A stretch of 64,000 bases of DNA from assembly GCA_016125005.1 (NCBI GenBank), contig WGMQ01000042.1, positions 31,909-95,908 on the forward strand, read 5' to 3'. Numbering within the stretch: position 1 is the first letter of the stretch; the number at the start of each line of letters is the position of its first letter. The translations under genes and the position numbers were made by a program. Below are positions 8,458-17,851 of this stretch, in pieces. Under the pieces are notes generated by a model that had not been told where the DNA came from, did not search any database, and saw nothing but the letters and a program-made list of their open reading frames with translations. This stretch comes from a bacterium. Lineage in GTDB: Bacteria; Sumerlaeota; Sumerlaeia; SLMS01.

Positions 8458-8783
8458 TCTTCCGTGTCCGTCGATTCCGAGGCACGATGCCTCGCGTGGG
8501 TCCGCAGGTACACCTTGAGCTGCCCCTGCAGGGTCCTCAGCACTCGCTCCAGCGTAATGCCCACCAGCCACCCGCCCGCAAGGAAGACCAGCCCGGGAAT
8601 CAACAGTCCCTTCATGGGAGTCTCTGCCGAGCCCCACAGCGAATAGGACCAGCCGCAGAGCATCAGCACGCCGACAATCGACAGAAAGCGCCCCACGGCC
8701 TTGAGGATGCCCGCCGTCAGCGAGCGGCGCCGGAGGAGCGCCTCCAGGTGCCAGAGCAGCTCGGCGGCGTTACTCCGCGCCAT
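8454..8783 (-). CDS. Small membrane protein, unknown
   Basis: A 109-residue protein with an N-terminal amphipathic part (residues 1-30) and two membrane helices (about 34-50 and 61-78), then a basic cytoplasmic tail. No family recognised. The chosen ATG at 8783 overlaps the 3' end of the alanine racemase gene by 14 bases; six further codons upstream are possible but less likely. Confidence 0.6.
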   Translation of the reverse strand: MARSNAAELLWHLEALLRRRSLTAGILKAVGRFLSIVGVLMLCGWSYSLWGSAETPMKGLLIPGLVFLAGGWLVGITLERVLRTLQGQLKVYLRTHARHRASESTDTEE

Positions 8784-9903
8784 GCCACTGCCTCGGCACA
8801 CGCGCCGTCAGGAAGCAAGTCAGCTCGTAAGGAATCGTCCCGGCAATCGCTGCCATTTCCTCCAGCGAAAGACGCTCGTCCCCCTGACGCCCGTAAACCA
8901 CCACCTCGTCGCCGTCGCGCGCGTCGGGCACCTCCGAGAGATCCACCATGAACTGGTCCATGCAGACTCGTCCGCGGATAGGAACGCGACGCCCGTGGAC
9001 CAGTACCATGCCCTTCGAGGAAAAGAGCCGCGGAAAGCCGTCGCCATAGCCGAGCGGCACCACGCCGATCAGCGTGTCGCGCTGCGCCGTCCAGGTGCGC
9101 CCATAGGAAACCGAATCGCCCGCCTTCACCCAACGAACCGCCCCCAGGCGGGACTTGAGCGTCAGCACCGGACGGAGCGGCAGCGGTGGGTCCAGCGTCC
9201 CCGCCGGATCGACGCCGTACAGCATCATGCCGGGGCGCACCAGGTCGCCCGCCACCCAACGATGGCGCAGGATCGCGCCCGAGTTGGCCGTGTGGATCAG
9301 CGGACGGTGCCCCGCCGCGACCACCGTGCGGCGGATTTCCTCGAAGCGCTCCTGTTGCAGGTGCGTGAACTGGCTGTCGGACTCGGAAAGTCCATCGGAG
9401 CAGGAAAAGTGCGCCATCAATCCGGCAAAGCTCGGGTCGCCGGGAGCAAAGGCTTCGAGCCACGAAAGGTCGTCGAAGCGGAACCCGTCGCGACCGATCC
9501 CCGTGTCCATCTGGATATGGAGGCGGGCCGGTTCCCTCCGGTCACGCGCCAACGCCAAGTGATGCTGCAAGAGCGGCAGGTTGCCCACGATCACGTCGAG
9601 ATGCGCGCCCTGCAGGGCAGCCGCCTCGTCGGCCAACGTTGGCGCCAGCACGATGATCCGCACGTCCCGGAACTCGGGAAGCGCTCGCAGCGCCAGTCCC
9701 TCATCGGTGGTGGCCACAGCAAGGCCCCACGCACCCGCCTTCATCGCCGCGCGTGCCACCGCCGTGGCGCCATGGCCGTAGGCATCGGCCTTCACGACTG
9801 CGATCACCCCGGCCGGGCTCATGGCCTCGGCGATCACGCGAACATTGTGGGCGATGGCGGAAAGATCAATTTCGACGAAACTGCGACGATAGGGAAGGGA
9901 CAT
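8770..9903 (-). CDS. alr: Alanine racemase
   Basis: A 377-residue PLP enzyme that makes D-alanine for peptidoglycan. The PLP lysine is K38 in AVVKADAYGHG, and the second catalytic base, Tyr at about 264, lies in SVSYGRTW; CMDQFMVD is another family block. Length is normal for Alr. The ATG at 9903 fits the family N-terminus (YRRSFVEIDLSAIAHN), although no clear ribosome site precedes it. It heads a small operon with two membrane proteins and an unknown protein. Confidence 0.93.
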   Translation of the reverse strand: MSLPYRRSFVEIDLSAIAHNVRVIAEAMSPAGVIAVVKADAYGHGATAVARAAMKAGAWGLAVATTDEGLALRALPEFRDVRIIVLAPTLADEAAALQGAHLDVIVGNLPLLQHHLALARDRREPARLHIQMDTGIGRDGFRFDDLSWLEAFAPGDPSFAGLMAHFSCSDGLSESDSQFTHLQQERFEEIRRTVVAAGHRPLIHTANSGAILRHRWVAGDLVRPGMMLYGVDPAGTLDPPLPLRPVLTLKSRLGAVRWVKAGDSVSYGRTWTAQRDTLIGVVPLGYGDGFPRLFSSKGMVLVHGRRVPIRGRVCMDQFMVDLSEVPDARDGDEVVVYGRQGDERLSLEEMAAIAGTIPYELTCFLTARVPRQWHGAE

Positions 9904-10152
9904 TGCGGGACCGTCAGGGAAGGCTGGTGCGACGCTCCAGCAACCTCCCCCACCGCGACAACAGGGATTCGCCCGGAGGAAAGAGTGACCGCAAAATCCC
10001 ATCGTGGCCGAGTCGGTGAGCCGTCGGCCAAAAGGGTTGCCCACCATGTATCCGCCATGTCCCTAACGATCTGTCATTGAGGATCGTGGTGAAGCAGTCT
10101 GGACTGATGAGGTCGGCGAGTGCCGCTGAGGGCGGTACCGAAAGGAGCAGCG

Positions 10153-11187
10153 GTGGATAACCCCCTTCCCCATTACCCACCGCCGGGCTCCCGGAGCGGC
10201 GGAGTTTATGCCGGCATCGGCGGGAAGCTAACCACTGGGGAGGTAATCACGCGATCCGATGTGCCCTTCTCGTGGGCTGCCTGGATCGGGTGGACGGTAG
10301 CCAGCCGTTCTGTTTGGCCTGCCGATGCACTTCAAACCCCCGTTTTCGCCCTCTATCTGGGCAGGCTTCGTGGGGCAGGGGGAGAGACCCTTGTCGCCCT
10401 GCTGCCGTGGATGACTTTTGCGGCCCTTGCCTTGGCCGCCCGCGAGGCCACCTTTCCCGGGCCGACTCCCCCCACGTTTTGGAAGGAATACGGCTTTTGG
10501 TTCTCCGTGGGTCTGGTGCAGGCGATGATCGCCCCGGTCGTTGGTATCGGTCAGGTCGCTCTGCTTGGGCGGGCCTTCGCGCGACACCTTCCGTTGGCCG
10601 TGCGCGAGGAGCTGAGCCTGTGCCCGAACATCAAGGCTCGCGATCTGGTGTACGGAATCGGGGCACGACTGGCCGCGGCGAACGGACTAGGCGTGGTCAT
10701 CTGGCTGACGATCATTCTGGGAGCATCACACTGGTACCTGACGGCGAGCATCGGCCAGGCTCCCGTCAATGGGCTCGCGATGGTTGTACTCATCACGCTA
10801 CTTCTCTACGGTGCCTACACGACGCGGGTGTTTTCCGATCACGCGGTGGCCGTGGCGGCGCGGGCCTGGTTCCTGTTGCCGGAGAGAGCCGACGCCAGCG
10901 CCCGCGCGATTCGTGACTACTTCCTATGGCGCCCTGTGGTTTTCATTCTCGCTCCCGTGGCCGCAGCGTTCCTGCTCTTGCTGATCGGTTTCATGGAAGC
11001 ATGGCTGCTGGCTTTTCTAGTGATCATCGTCTTTCCCGTCGCCATGGGTTCTTTGGCTGCGGCAACGGAGCAGCGGGCTGCCCGTGTCATGGCCCGAACG
11101 GTGGGAACGCTGGACAAGATTGGTCTCAATGGCGGCGAGCACCGTTCCTTCAAGCCGCCCAAGCTGTCGGAATCGTGGCCCGAGTAG
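10153..11187 (+). CDS. Multi-pass membrane protein, unknown
   Basis: A 344-residue protein with roughly six to seven hydrophobic segments, including VIWLTIILGASHWYLTA and a long pair near residues 255-310. The first ~35 residues are polar and Gly/Pro-rich. No family is recognised. The start is GTG at 10153, with AAAGGAG 5 bases upstream; an in-frame GTG-like start at 10120 lacks such a site. It is followed 54 bases later by a phosphoesterase gene that also begins with membrane helices, so they may be co-transcribed. Confidence 0.72.
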   Translation: MDNPLPHYPPPGSRSGGVYAGIGGKLTTGEVITRSDVPFSWAAWIGWTVASRSVWPADALQTPVFALYLGRLRGAGGETLVALLPWMTFAALALAAREATFPGPTPPTFWKEYGFWFSVGLVQAMIAPVVGIGQVALLGRAFARHLPLAVREELSLCPNIKARDLVYGIGARLAAANGLGVVIWLTIILGASHWYLTASIGQAPVNGLAMVVLITLLLYGAYTTRVFSDHAVAVAARAWFLLPERADASARAIRDYFLWRPVVFILAPVAAAFLLLLIGFMEAWLLAFLVIIVFPVAMGSLAAATEQRAARVMARTVGTLDKIGLNGGEHRSFKPPKLSESWPE

Positions 11188-11241
11188 TGGATTGGCACAC
11201 TGTCTGCCCAGGGGCAGTCGATGACCCGAAGAGGGGACTGT

Positions 11242-12405
11242 ATGGCAAATACCAATAGTCGAGCTGTAAAGACTCTCATGGTAGTCCTTTCAACCGCACT
11301 GGTGCTAGTTTCGGTTGTTCAGCTCATTGACCCAATCATTGGCCAGTTTGGCGCGGGCGAGACTCCCACCTGGGCACGCCTCCTTGGCTTGTGTCTCTCC
11401 CTGGGAGCCTTCGGGACGGTGGGAGCACTGGCGATTCGGAGCCGCAAGGGAGTGGGCTTTCCTCTCATCCCTCCTGCCATCCTGATGCTGGGGGCCATCG
11501 TCGCCCAGGTCACCATCTCCACCATTGCTCAGGGACTCAACGCGGGTAACTTTCGACGGGTGGAGGCCGAGACCGTCCTCGAGTCGGGCGAACTTGCCCG
11601 CCCAAGCGATACGGAAACCCTGCGCCTTGCCTTCCTCGGCGATTCGGGCGACGGCACCGAGTCCATCCACCAAATCGGCGAGTACCTTGCGACGTACAAC
11701 GCAGAGCACGGCCTCGACGGTGTGATCCTCCTCGGCGACAACATCTACAACATCCCCGACGACGGCTGGGAGGAGCGTTACGAGAAAACGATCACCTCTC
11801 CGTTCTCCAAGCTTTTCGAGGCCCAGATTCCCTTCTATGCGCTCCTCGGCAACCACGACTTCGACAACAAGAAGGTGCTCGAAAAGATGCTGCACGATCC
11901 GCGGCTGAACATGAACGGCGAGCGCTACTACAAGGTCGACATGCCGGGTGCGGGCGGGCTCGCGCTCTTCCTGCTGGATGCAGAGCTGGCTGGCGTGGAC
12001 ACCTTCCAGACCTACTGGCTCGACGAGCAGCTTGCCAAGTCTGAGGAACTTTGGAAGATCGTCCTGATCCACAAGCCCGCCAAGAGCGAGCATGGCGGCA
12101 ACCCGTTCGTCAGAAGCCTGTTCGATCAGGTGGACCTCGCCGAAGCCGGAGTCCAGCTCCTCATGTCGGGGGACGATCACAACTACCAGCGCCACGAGCT
12201 GGAACCGGGCGTGGTCCAGATTGTGAACGGCGGGGCCAGCGACCGAAAGCACATCGAGCGCAAGACCAGCTACAAGAGCATTGCCTCTTACGACGAGCGT
12301 GAGTCCTTCGTCATCGGCGAGTTCACAGCCCAGAAAGCCCATTTCCGCGCCATCAACCATCGGGGCGAGGTGGTTGACGAATTCGATCTCGTGCCCGAAC
12401 CTTGA
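11242..12405 (+). CDS. Membrane-anchored calcineurin-like (purple acid phosphatase-type) phosphoesterase
   Basis: A 387-residue protein. Residues about 10-105 hold three hydrophobic segments; the rest is a metallophosphoesterase domain. Metal-binding motifs in order: FLGDSGDG, LLGDNIY, LLGNHDF, IHKPAKSEHG and GDDHNYQR. The last is like the HNYER block of purple acid phosphatases, so a dinuclear metal phosphomonoesterase or diesterase is likely, probably facing outside the cytoplasm. The ATG at 11242 has GAGGGG upstream. Substrate unknown. Confidence 0.82.
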   Translation: MANTNSRAVKTLMVVLSTALVLVSVVQLIDPIIGQFGAGETPTWARLLGLCLSLGAFGTVGALAIRSRKGVGFPLIPPAILMLGAIVAQVTISTIAQGLNAGNFRRVEAETVLESGELARPSDTETLRLAFLGDSGDGTESIHQIGEYLATYNAEHGLDGVILLGDNIYNIPDDGWEERYEKTITSPFSKLFEAQIPFYALLGNHDFDNKKVLEKMLHDPRLNMNGERYYKVDMPGAGGLALFLLDAELAGVDTFQTYWLDEQLAKSEELWKIVLIHKPAKSEHGGNPFVRSLFDQVDLAEAGVQLLMSGDDHNYQRHELEPGVVQIVNGGASDRKHIERKTSYKSIASYDERESFVIGEFTAQKAHFRAINHRGEVVDEFDLVPEP

Positions 12406-12421
12406 TGGAGGGAGAGTCGTG

Positions 12422-13288
12422 ATGCGATTGATTGCCACCGTCCTATTCATCTCGGCTGTTTCCGCGGCGCACGCGGAGGAGAAGAGTTTATACCTGACCG
12501 ACCTGCTGACGGTGAAGAGTCAGATGGAGACCTACTACATCGACTCTTCCCGGTTTACCACCATCGAAAACCTCGACGACACGGAGACAGGCACGGTGGC
12601 GCGCCCCTGGCAGGCCATCAACCAAGGGGGCGGGGCTCTGACCGTCATTCCGTCAGAGGGCTTCGCCCGCGTCCAGTTCCAGACCATCTGGTTCGGGCCG
12701 TACATCTCATGGAATGGTGCCCGTGACTACGAGACCGCAGCGGGAGACTACGATGAGGGGGCGCCGCTCGATTTGAACGGCACCAGCTCCATCTACTTCT
12801 ACACACCGCTCGGTTTGCTGGAGCCAAAGACCCGGGACATTTCCCTTCGCTACTATGGTGACGACTTCAGCTCCTACTACATCGTGACTCACGGAGCGAA
12901 CGGCGTCTTCGATGGAAACCTGACGCGTGCCGTGCCGGGTGATGACGTCGCGGTGGAGATTCCCGGATTTACGATCACCGTTCCCGTGATCTCTTCCGTA
13001 AAGCGAAATAGCCAGAGCACAAAGGGGGTCGCTGGCTGGACGGTTACAGTCCGGGGCTATAACCTTGGGACCAATACTGGATCCGCGGCGGTGCTGATCG
13101 ACGGCTCCCCCGCCAGCGGGAGTGTGAGCAGTTGGACGACGAACACGGTGGAGTTTTCGAGCGCCAGCGAACCCGCACTGGGTGCGTCGATTTCAATTCG
13201 TCTGGCCTCCGGAGCGATCGCGTCGAGGAGCCTGCCGCTTGTCGACGCAAACGCCCCCTCCGCCATCGTCGACTGGAGTTTGTTCTAG
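12422..13288 (+). CDS. Secreted protein with pilin-like globular domain and IPT/TIG domain
   Basis: A 288-residue exported protein. Residues 1-18 form a signal peptide ending AHA. Residues about 20-175 resemble the globular part of GspG-type pseudopilins: an initial helix (LTDLLTVKSQMETYYIDSSRF), then strands ending in YYIVTHGANGVFDG, comparable to the terminal loop of pseudopilins; the prepilin cleavage site and hydrophobic stalk are absent. Residues about 190-275 look like an IPT/TIG immunoglobulin-like fold. The start ATG has GGAGGGAGAG upstream, 17 bases after the phosphoesterase gene. The fold call is an inference from pattern. Confidence 0.65.
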   Translation: MRLIATVLFISAVSAAHAEEKSLYLTDLLTVKSQMETYYIDSSRFTTIENLDDTETGTVARPWQAINQGGGALTVIPSEGFARVQFQTIWFGPYISWNGARDYETAAGDYDEGAPLDLNGTSSIYFYTPLGLLEPKTRDISLRYYGDDFSSYYIVTHGANGVFDGNLTRAVPGDDVAVEIPGFTITVPVISSVKRNSQSTKGVAGWTVTVRGYNLGTNTGSAAVLIDGSPASGSVSSWTTNTVEFSSASEPALGASISIRLASGAIASRSLPLVDANAPSAIVDWSLF

Positions 13289-13310
13289 CCAAACGAGGGC
13301 GTCCCGGAAT

Positions 13311-14435
13311 CTACCGAAGAAGCGAGGACACGATGGGCGCAAGATAATGCGCCTGCCGATCCATGCCGAGGTCGTTCAGATGTACTCCGTCAACAGTCCC
13401 CTCACCGTCGTCTCCGATCAAACCAGTTCCGGGAATCACGGTCAGTCCCTCAACGCCCTCGGCCTGCAACGCGGCCACAGCGGCCTCCTGTTTCCGGGTG
13501 AAGCCTGTGGGATGGGACTCGGAGTGAATGAGGGACTGTCCGACAAAGATGATCGGCGTCTGAGGATGCTTGCTCCGGATCGATCGCACAAGGCTGCCAA
13601 CTCGCCGTGAATACTCCTCCTGGCTGAGGTCGCCCATGTTCCAGATGCAGTCGATGACGTAGGCCGCCGGGTCCAGTTCTGCCAGCAGGTCTCCCACCGG
13701 AGGTTCCATGGTGCCAGAACTGGAGAAGCCAAGGTTGATCATCGGTCGGTCGAGGAGCCGGCCAAGAATCGCCGACCAGACCATGCCCGGTCGCGAGGCG
13801 CAGCCGCCCTGGGCAATCGAGGTCCCATAGACGACGATCGGCTGTCGTCGTTCAACAGGTCTCGGCGGAGCGGGCTCCAGTCGCGAGCCGCCGTTCACCC
13901 CGATCTGAAGCCCCCGGATCCCATTGTACAGCGGCAGGTAGAGCAGGCACTCGCGGGAGCCTTGGAGGTGTTCGGGAAACTCGAACCGGGCTTCGTTCAT
14001 CACATGGTGGGGTCTGCCATTTCCGATGAACCTCCACTGCCTCCCCGTCGTTCGGGCGTAGAGATCGACGCCACTAACACCGGTCGCCGGCATGTGCGGC
14101 ATGTCGAGGGCAGTCCTGGTCAAAGTCCAGCTTGTATAGACAACGGATGCATCAGTGACGAACCGCACACACATCCCCGCCGAGTCCTTGCTGAGCTGCC
14201 ACGCAACATCCGGTACCATGCCCTGCGCGGAATCGGGCAGGCGATCATAGGGTGCAGTCGCCTCGGGCCATCCGCGACCCTCGATCTCGAAGTCGGTGGC
14301 GTCATGCCACTGCACGTCCCGAGCGAGAGCCGTTTCCGGTTGGGCGAGGATGGTTGCAACAAGGAGCGCGGCGACGAGACAGCAGACCAGTTGAGAGAGG
14401 CTCAGGTTCGCTCGTGCGGGCAGATTCGCTGGCAT
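13311..14435 (-). CDS. Secreted SGNH/GDSL-family hydrolase
   Basis: A 374-residue enzyme with an N-terminal signal/anchor (about 14-38). The C-terminal half is an SGNH hydrolase: nucleophile Ser in YGTSIAQGG, the Gly/Ser block LGFSSSG, and the Asp/His pair in DGVHLND. The N-terminal half (about 40-185) is a beta-rich domain often found with this subfamily (GxSID-type). It probably deacetylates or de-esterifies a carbohydrate outside the cytoplasm. It converges on the pilin-like gene with 22 bases between stop codons. Confidence 0.85.
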   Translation of the reverse strand: MPANLPARANLSLSQLVCCLVAALLVATILAQPETALARDVQWHDATDFEIEGRGWPEATAPYDRLPDSAQGMVPDVAWQLSKDSAGMCVRFVTDASVVYTSWTLTRTALDMPHMPATGVSGVDLYARTTGRQWRFIGNGRPHHVMNEARFEFPEHLQGSRECLLYLPLYNGIRGLQIGVNGGSRLEPAPPRPVERRQPIVVYGTSIAQGGCASRPGMVWSAILGRLLDRPMINLGFSSSGTMEPPVGDLLAELDPAAYVIDCIWNMGDLSQEEYSRRVGSLVRSIRSKHPQTPIIFVGQSLIHSESHPTGFTRKQEAAVAALQAEGVEGLTVIPGTGLIGDDGEGTVDGVHLNDLGMDRQAHYLAPIVSSLLR

Positions 14436-14656
14436 GATCGTTCATCCTGGGGTGGAGACAGGCGTGGGAGGAAGACGCCGCGCGGCATCGATATGCCCGC
14501 GGGTCAACCGAAGGTCCCCCCCGTGGACCGATGGGGCAATGCTCCCGTGTGACGGGATGACTTCCCCCCCGCCTTTCGTTTGCTCCACTTCAGGCTTGCA
14601 AGCCGGACTTCATCGCGAAAACGATCACTCCAGTCTTACGGGGAAGAATTGAGAAC
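14436..14656. other. Divergent intergenic region
   Basis: About 220 bases between the minus-strand SGNH hydrolase and the plus-strand radical SAM gene. It must contain both promoters. I see no clear repeat, operator or RNA element; a slightly AT-richer stretch lies just before 14657. Confidence 0.35.
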
Positions 14657-15772
14657 ATGTCGAAGAGAGTTCTCCTGAAGGGTCTGCAACCGAAGCGATT
14701 CGTGGCGGCACTGCGGCGGCGTGGTATCGGGGGCCTGACCACGCACTCCATGCGGCGCGTGGGGACGATGATGGGTACGGCCCTCACTGGGCCAGCGGTG
14801 ATCCGCATCAACCCGATGGGGTTCGTCTGCAATCACGCCTGCCCCATGTGCTGGCTTCAGCACCTCGACCAAGAGGAGCTGAAGAAGGCCAAGAAGGCGG
14901 ACATCGCTGATAACCTGAAGCTGGACGATTATGTGCGGTTGCTGGACTCGATGCCGACCGGCTTGGAGGAGGTCAATGTCGTGGGCGGCGGAGAACCGCT
15001 CGTCCATAAGCAATGCGTCGACATCATGCGGGCCATCAAGTCACGCAAGCTGCGCGGGTCGCTGATTTCGAACGGCAGCCTCCTGAAGCAACCGGTCGCC
15101 GATGCGCTGTTGGATATGCGTTGGGATTCACTCCGTGTCTCGGTGCACGGTGGCGATCCGGAGGCCTACAAAGCCATCCAGGGGGTCGATCACTTCGACA
15201 CGGTCCGCCGGAACCTGACCTACTTCACGGAGCAACGCCGCGCACTCGGTCGCGAGCGCGACTGCGGGCTGGTGGTGTTCCATGTGATCCAGCATGAGAA
15301 CATTCCCCACCTGGAGCGCCTCTTCCAATTCGCCGAAGACGTCGGCGCCGATCAGATGGTGCTGGAGAAGATCATCCCCTACGATTCCGGCAAGTGGCTC
15401 TCCAAGGACGAACTCCGCAGCGCCAGCGAGCAAATCCGTGAGTGCAGCGAGCGATTCCGCATTACCTTTAACAAGGACGCCATCCTGGGCCAACTCCACC
15501 ACGAGGAGGTCGTGGCAGAGGTGGAGGGGCGTCCCTGGGTTCCCGCCAAGCGATGCTCCGTGGGCTTCGACGAAGCCTTCATTGACGCGATGGGGAACGT
15601 GCTGCCCTGCTGCTTCTCGAACGACATCATGGGAAACATCCGGGAATCGTCGTTCGCCAAGATTTGGCAAAGCCCCCAATATCGCGCTTTCCGTGGCGAA
15701 CTGATGAACGGCGAGTTCCGCGGCTACTGCATCAGCAACCGCTGCCACCTGCCCAACGTGCTGCACGACTGA
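14657..15772 (+). CDS. Radical SAM/SPASM domain protein
   Basis: A 371-residue enzyme. The radical SAM cluster motif is CNHACPMC (CX3CX2C, about residues 58-65). A C-terminal SPASM-type segment with cysteines (RCSVGF, NVLPCCFSND, YCISNRC) probably binds one auxiliary iron-sulfur cluster. GGGEPL is the SAM-contacting glycine motif. SPASM proteins modify peptides, sugars or activate sulfatases; no small peptide substrate gene is visible beside it, so the target is unknown. It converges on kdtA with 7 bases between stops. Confidence 0.85.
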   Translation: MSKRVLLKGLQPKRFVAALRRRGIGGLTTHSMRRVGTMMGTALTGPAVIRINPMGFVCNHACPMCWLQHLDQEELKKAKKADIADNLKLDDYVRLLDSMPTGLEEVNVVGGGEPLVHKQCVDIMRAIKSRKLRGSLISNGSLLKQPVADALLDMRWDSLRVSVHGGDPEAYKAIQGVDHFDTVRRNLTYFTEQRRALGRERDCGLVVFHVIQHENIPHLERLFQFAEDVGADQMVLEKIIPYDSGKWLSKDELRSASEQIRECSERFRITFNKDAILGQLHHEEVVAEVEGRPWVPAKRCSVGFDEAFIDAMGNVLPCCFSNDIMGNIRESSFAKIWQSPQYRAFRGELMNGEFRGYCISNRCHLPNVLHD

Positions 15773-15779
15773 GTCGCCG

Positions 15780-17057
15780 TTAGCGGTCGATCCGCTCGCG
15801 GAGGAGTTCCACCACGCGGCGGGCGGCGCCGCGGTTTTCGTGGGCGGCCGCTTGTCCGCGTTCGCCGAGGCCGCGCCGCCGATCCGCGTCTTTCGCAAGG
15901 TCCGTCAGGACGGTTCCGAGCTGGTCGGCCTCGCAAGCCGTCGAGGCGTCGTGAGCCTTCAGGATCCGCATGATTTCCTTCTGGGCATGCATGTGGGGGC
16001 CGTGGACCACGGGGATTCCGTGGGCGGTGACCTCCAGCAGGTTGTGTCCGCCGATGGGATTCCATGCGCCGCCGACGACGCCGATATCCGCCGCGCCAAA
16101 GCTCTTCGCTAGTACGCCCATCTCGTCGAGCAGGATGATCTCCGATGGTGACGTGGAGGCGGCGCCGCGCGATGTGCGGACGGCAGCATGTCCTCCTGCG
16201 GCCAACTCGGACGCCACGGCGTCGAAGCGCTCCGGATGGCGCGGCGCCATGATCAATCGCGCACCGGGCACTGCCTCGCTCAGTCGCAGGAACCCGTCCA
16301 AGACGATCTTTTCCTCGCGCGGGTGAGTGCTTCCCGCCAGCACCACGAAGGCATCGGGGGCGACTCCCCAACGTTGGCGCAACTCGGTCTTCGACTCCGC
16401 GGAAAGGGGCGTCGGCAGGTTGTCGAACTTCACGTTGCCGGTCACGATGATATCGGCTCGGTCGCCCACCACGGCGGCAAGGCGCTCCGCGTCTCCCTCG
16501 GTTTGCATGAAGAAGGTACGGACCTGTGATAGCGGCTTGGCGAGCAGTGGGCGGAGTCGGCGATAGCCGCGCGAGGAGCGTTCGGAGAGCTTGCCGTTGA
16601 TGAGAAAGATCGGGATGCCGCGGCGCCCCGATTGCAGGAGCGTGTTCGGCCAGATCTCCGTCTCGAAAAAGAGGTAAATGGACGGCTGGTAGGCGGTCAG
16701 GAACCGGCGCACGTTCCAGCTCAGGTCCGCAGGGGCGAAGTCGTGGATCGTGGCGGACGCGAGCGAGCGCTTTGCTTGGTCCTGGCCGGTCTCGGTGGTG
16801 GTCGTGCTGAGGAATTCCCACTGTGGAAAGTCCTCCTTCAGCAGTTTGAAGACCGCACCGGCGGCCACAGTCTCGCCGACGCTCACGCTGTGCATCCACA
16901 CGCGCTCGCGGTGAGGAGGCAGCGGAGGTTTGGGCAGATTGGCGCCGAACATCCCCGGCAGCGAGCGGCGATACTTCCCGTGGCGCAGTCGCTTGTACCA
17001 CGCCGCCGTCAGGAAGAACGGCGCCGCGCACAGGTAGGCCGCGTCGAAGTGGTTCAC
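15780..17057 (-). CDS. kdtA: 3-deoxy-D-manno-octulosonic acid (Kdo) transferase
   Basis: A 425-residue glycosyltransferase (GT30) that adds Kdo to lipid A precursor at the inner face of the cytoplasmic membrane. An N-terminal hydrophobic segment anchors it. Family blocks: WMHSVSVGE, LSTTTTETG, FFETEIWPN, INGKLSERS, and the donor-site region GGAWNPIGGHNLLE. It implies an LPS-bearing outer membrane. The start is GTG at 17057, overlapping the stop of the upstream rRNA methyltransferase gene (GTGA). Confidence 0.93.
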   Translation of the reverse strand: MNHFDAAYLCAAPFFLTAAWYKRLRHGKYRRSLPGMFGANLPKPPLPPHRERVWMHSVSVGETVAAGAVFKLLKEDFPQWEFLSTTTTETGQDQAKRSLASATIHDFAPADLSWNVRRFLTAYQPSIYLFFETEIWPNTLLQSGRRGIPIFLINGKLSERSSRGYRRLRPLLAKPLSQVRTFFMQTEGDAERLAAVVGDRADIIVTGNVKFDNLPTPLSAESKTELRQRWGVAPDAFVVLAGSTHPREEKIVLDGFLRLSEAVPGARLIMAPRHPERFDAVASELAAGGHAAVRTSRGAASTSPSEIILLDEMGVLAKSFGAADIGVVGGAWNPIGGHNLLEVTAHGIPVVHGPHMHAQKEIMRILKAHDASTACEADQLGTVLTDLAKDADRRRGLGERGQAAAHENRGAARRVVELLRERIDR

Positions 17058-17851
17058 CGGCCGGTTCCCCGCCGGGCCAGTTCGTAGAGTGCCAGCGCTC
17101 CGGAAATGGACGCATTCAGCGATTCCACGCGCCCGGCCATTTCGATGCGAACCCGTTCCGCCCGCCCCCACGCAGACCAGTCCACGCCGGAGGACTCGTT
17201 GCCGATCACCAGCGCAACCTTGGCGGATGCATCGGGACGAAAGTCCTGAAGCGAAACCGGCGCGTGGGAGTGAAGGGCCACCGTCGTCCAGCCTTCCTTG
17301 GCAAGGTGCGTGGCCACTTCGGCGCCCGGCCCCACCGCCTGGCAGGCCATCTCGTGAAAGCAAACTCCCGCCGTTGCGCGAACCAGCTTGTCGTTCGACA
17401 GCGCGACGCAGCCCCGCGTCAGCAGCACCCGGGCGCCAAAGGCGACCGCGGAGCGAATCAGCGCGCCCGCGTTCCCCGGGTCTGCGACCCGGTCCAGTAC
17501 CAGCAGCCGATTGGTGCCTTCCAGCATGGCCTCGATGGAAAGAGAAGGGGGGCGGACCGCGACCGCGATGGGTGGCGGGGACTCGACCGCGCTCAGCCGC
17601 GCCAGTGTCTTCGTCGAAGCCAAATGAACGCGCGCGCCCTTGGCCCGCCCCATCGAGCAGAGCTTGGCGCCGCGGGCGGATGCGGCGAACTCGCCGTCGA
17701 TGAAGACTGCCTCGACCGGCCAGGAGCCCAGCAGCGCCTCCGCCGCGAGGGTATCACCCTCGGCGTAGGCGACGCCCTGCTTGGCGCGCTTGGCGGGAAG
17801 ATACGCTTTCGCGATATCGCTGTCGGGTGAGAGGAGCGGTTCGGGACTCAT
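17054..17851 (-). CDS. TrmH/SpoU-family RNA 2'-O-methyltransferase
   Basis: A 265-residue SPOUT-class methyltransferase. An N-terminal L30e-like substrate domain (about 1-105) precedes the catalytic knot with its three motifs: NAGALIRSAVAFGA, LVIGNESSGV and ESLNASISGALALYE. It probably methylates ribose in 23S rRNA or tRNA. It overlaps recR by 4 bases upstream and kdtA by 4 bases downstream, so all are in one operon. Confidence 0.9.
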   Translation of the reverse strand: MSPEPLLSPDSDIAKAYLPAKRAKQGVAYAEGDTLAAEALLGSWPVEAVFIDGEFAASARGAKLCSMGRAKGARVHLASTKTLARLSAVESPPPIAVAVRPPSLSIEAMLEGTNRLLVLDRVADPGNAGALIRSAVAFGARVLLTRGCVALSNDKLVRATAGVCFHEMACQAVGPGAEVATHLAKEGWTTVALHSHAPVSLQDFRPDASAKVALVIGNESSGVDWSAWGRAERVRIEMAGRVESLNASISGALALYELARRGTGR

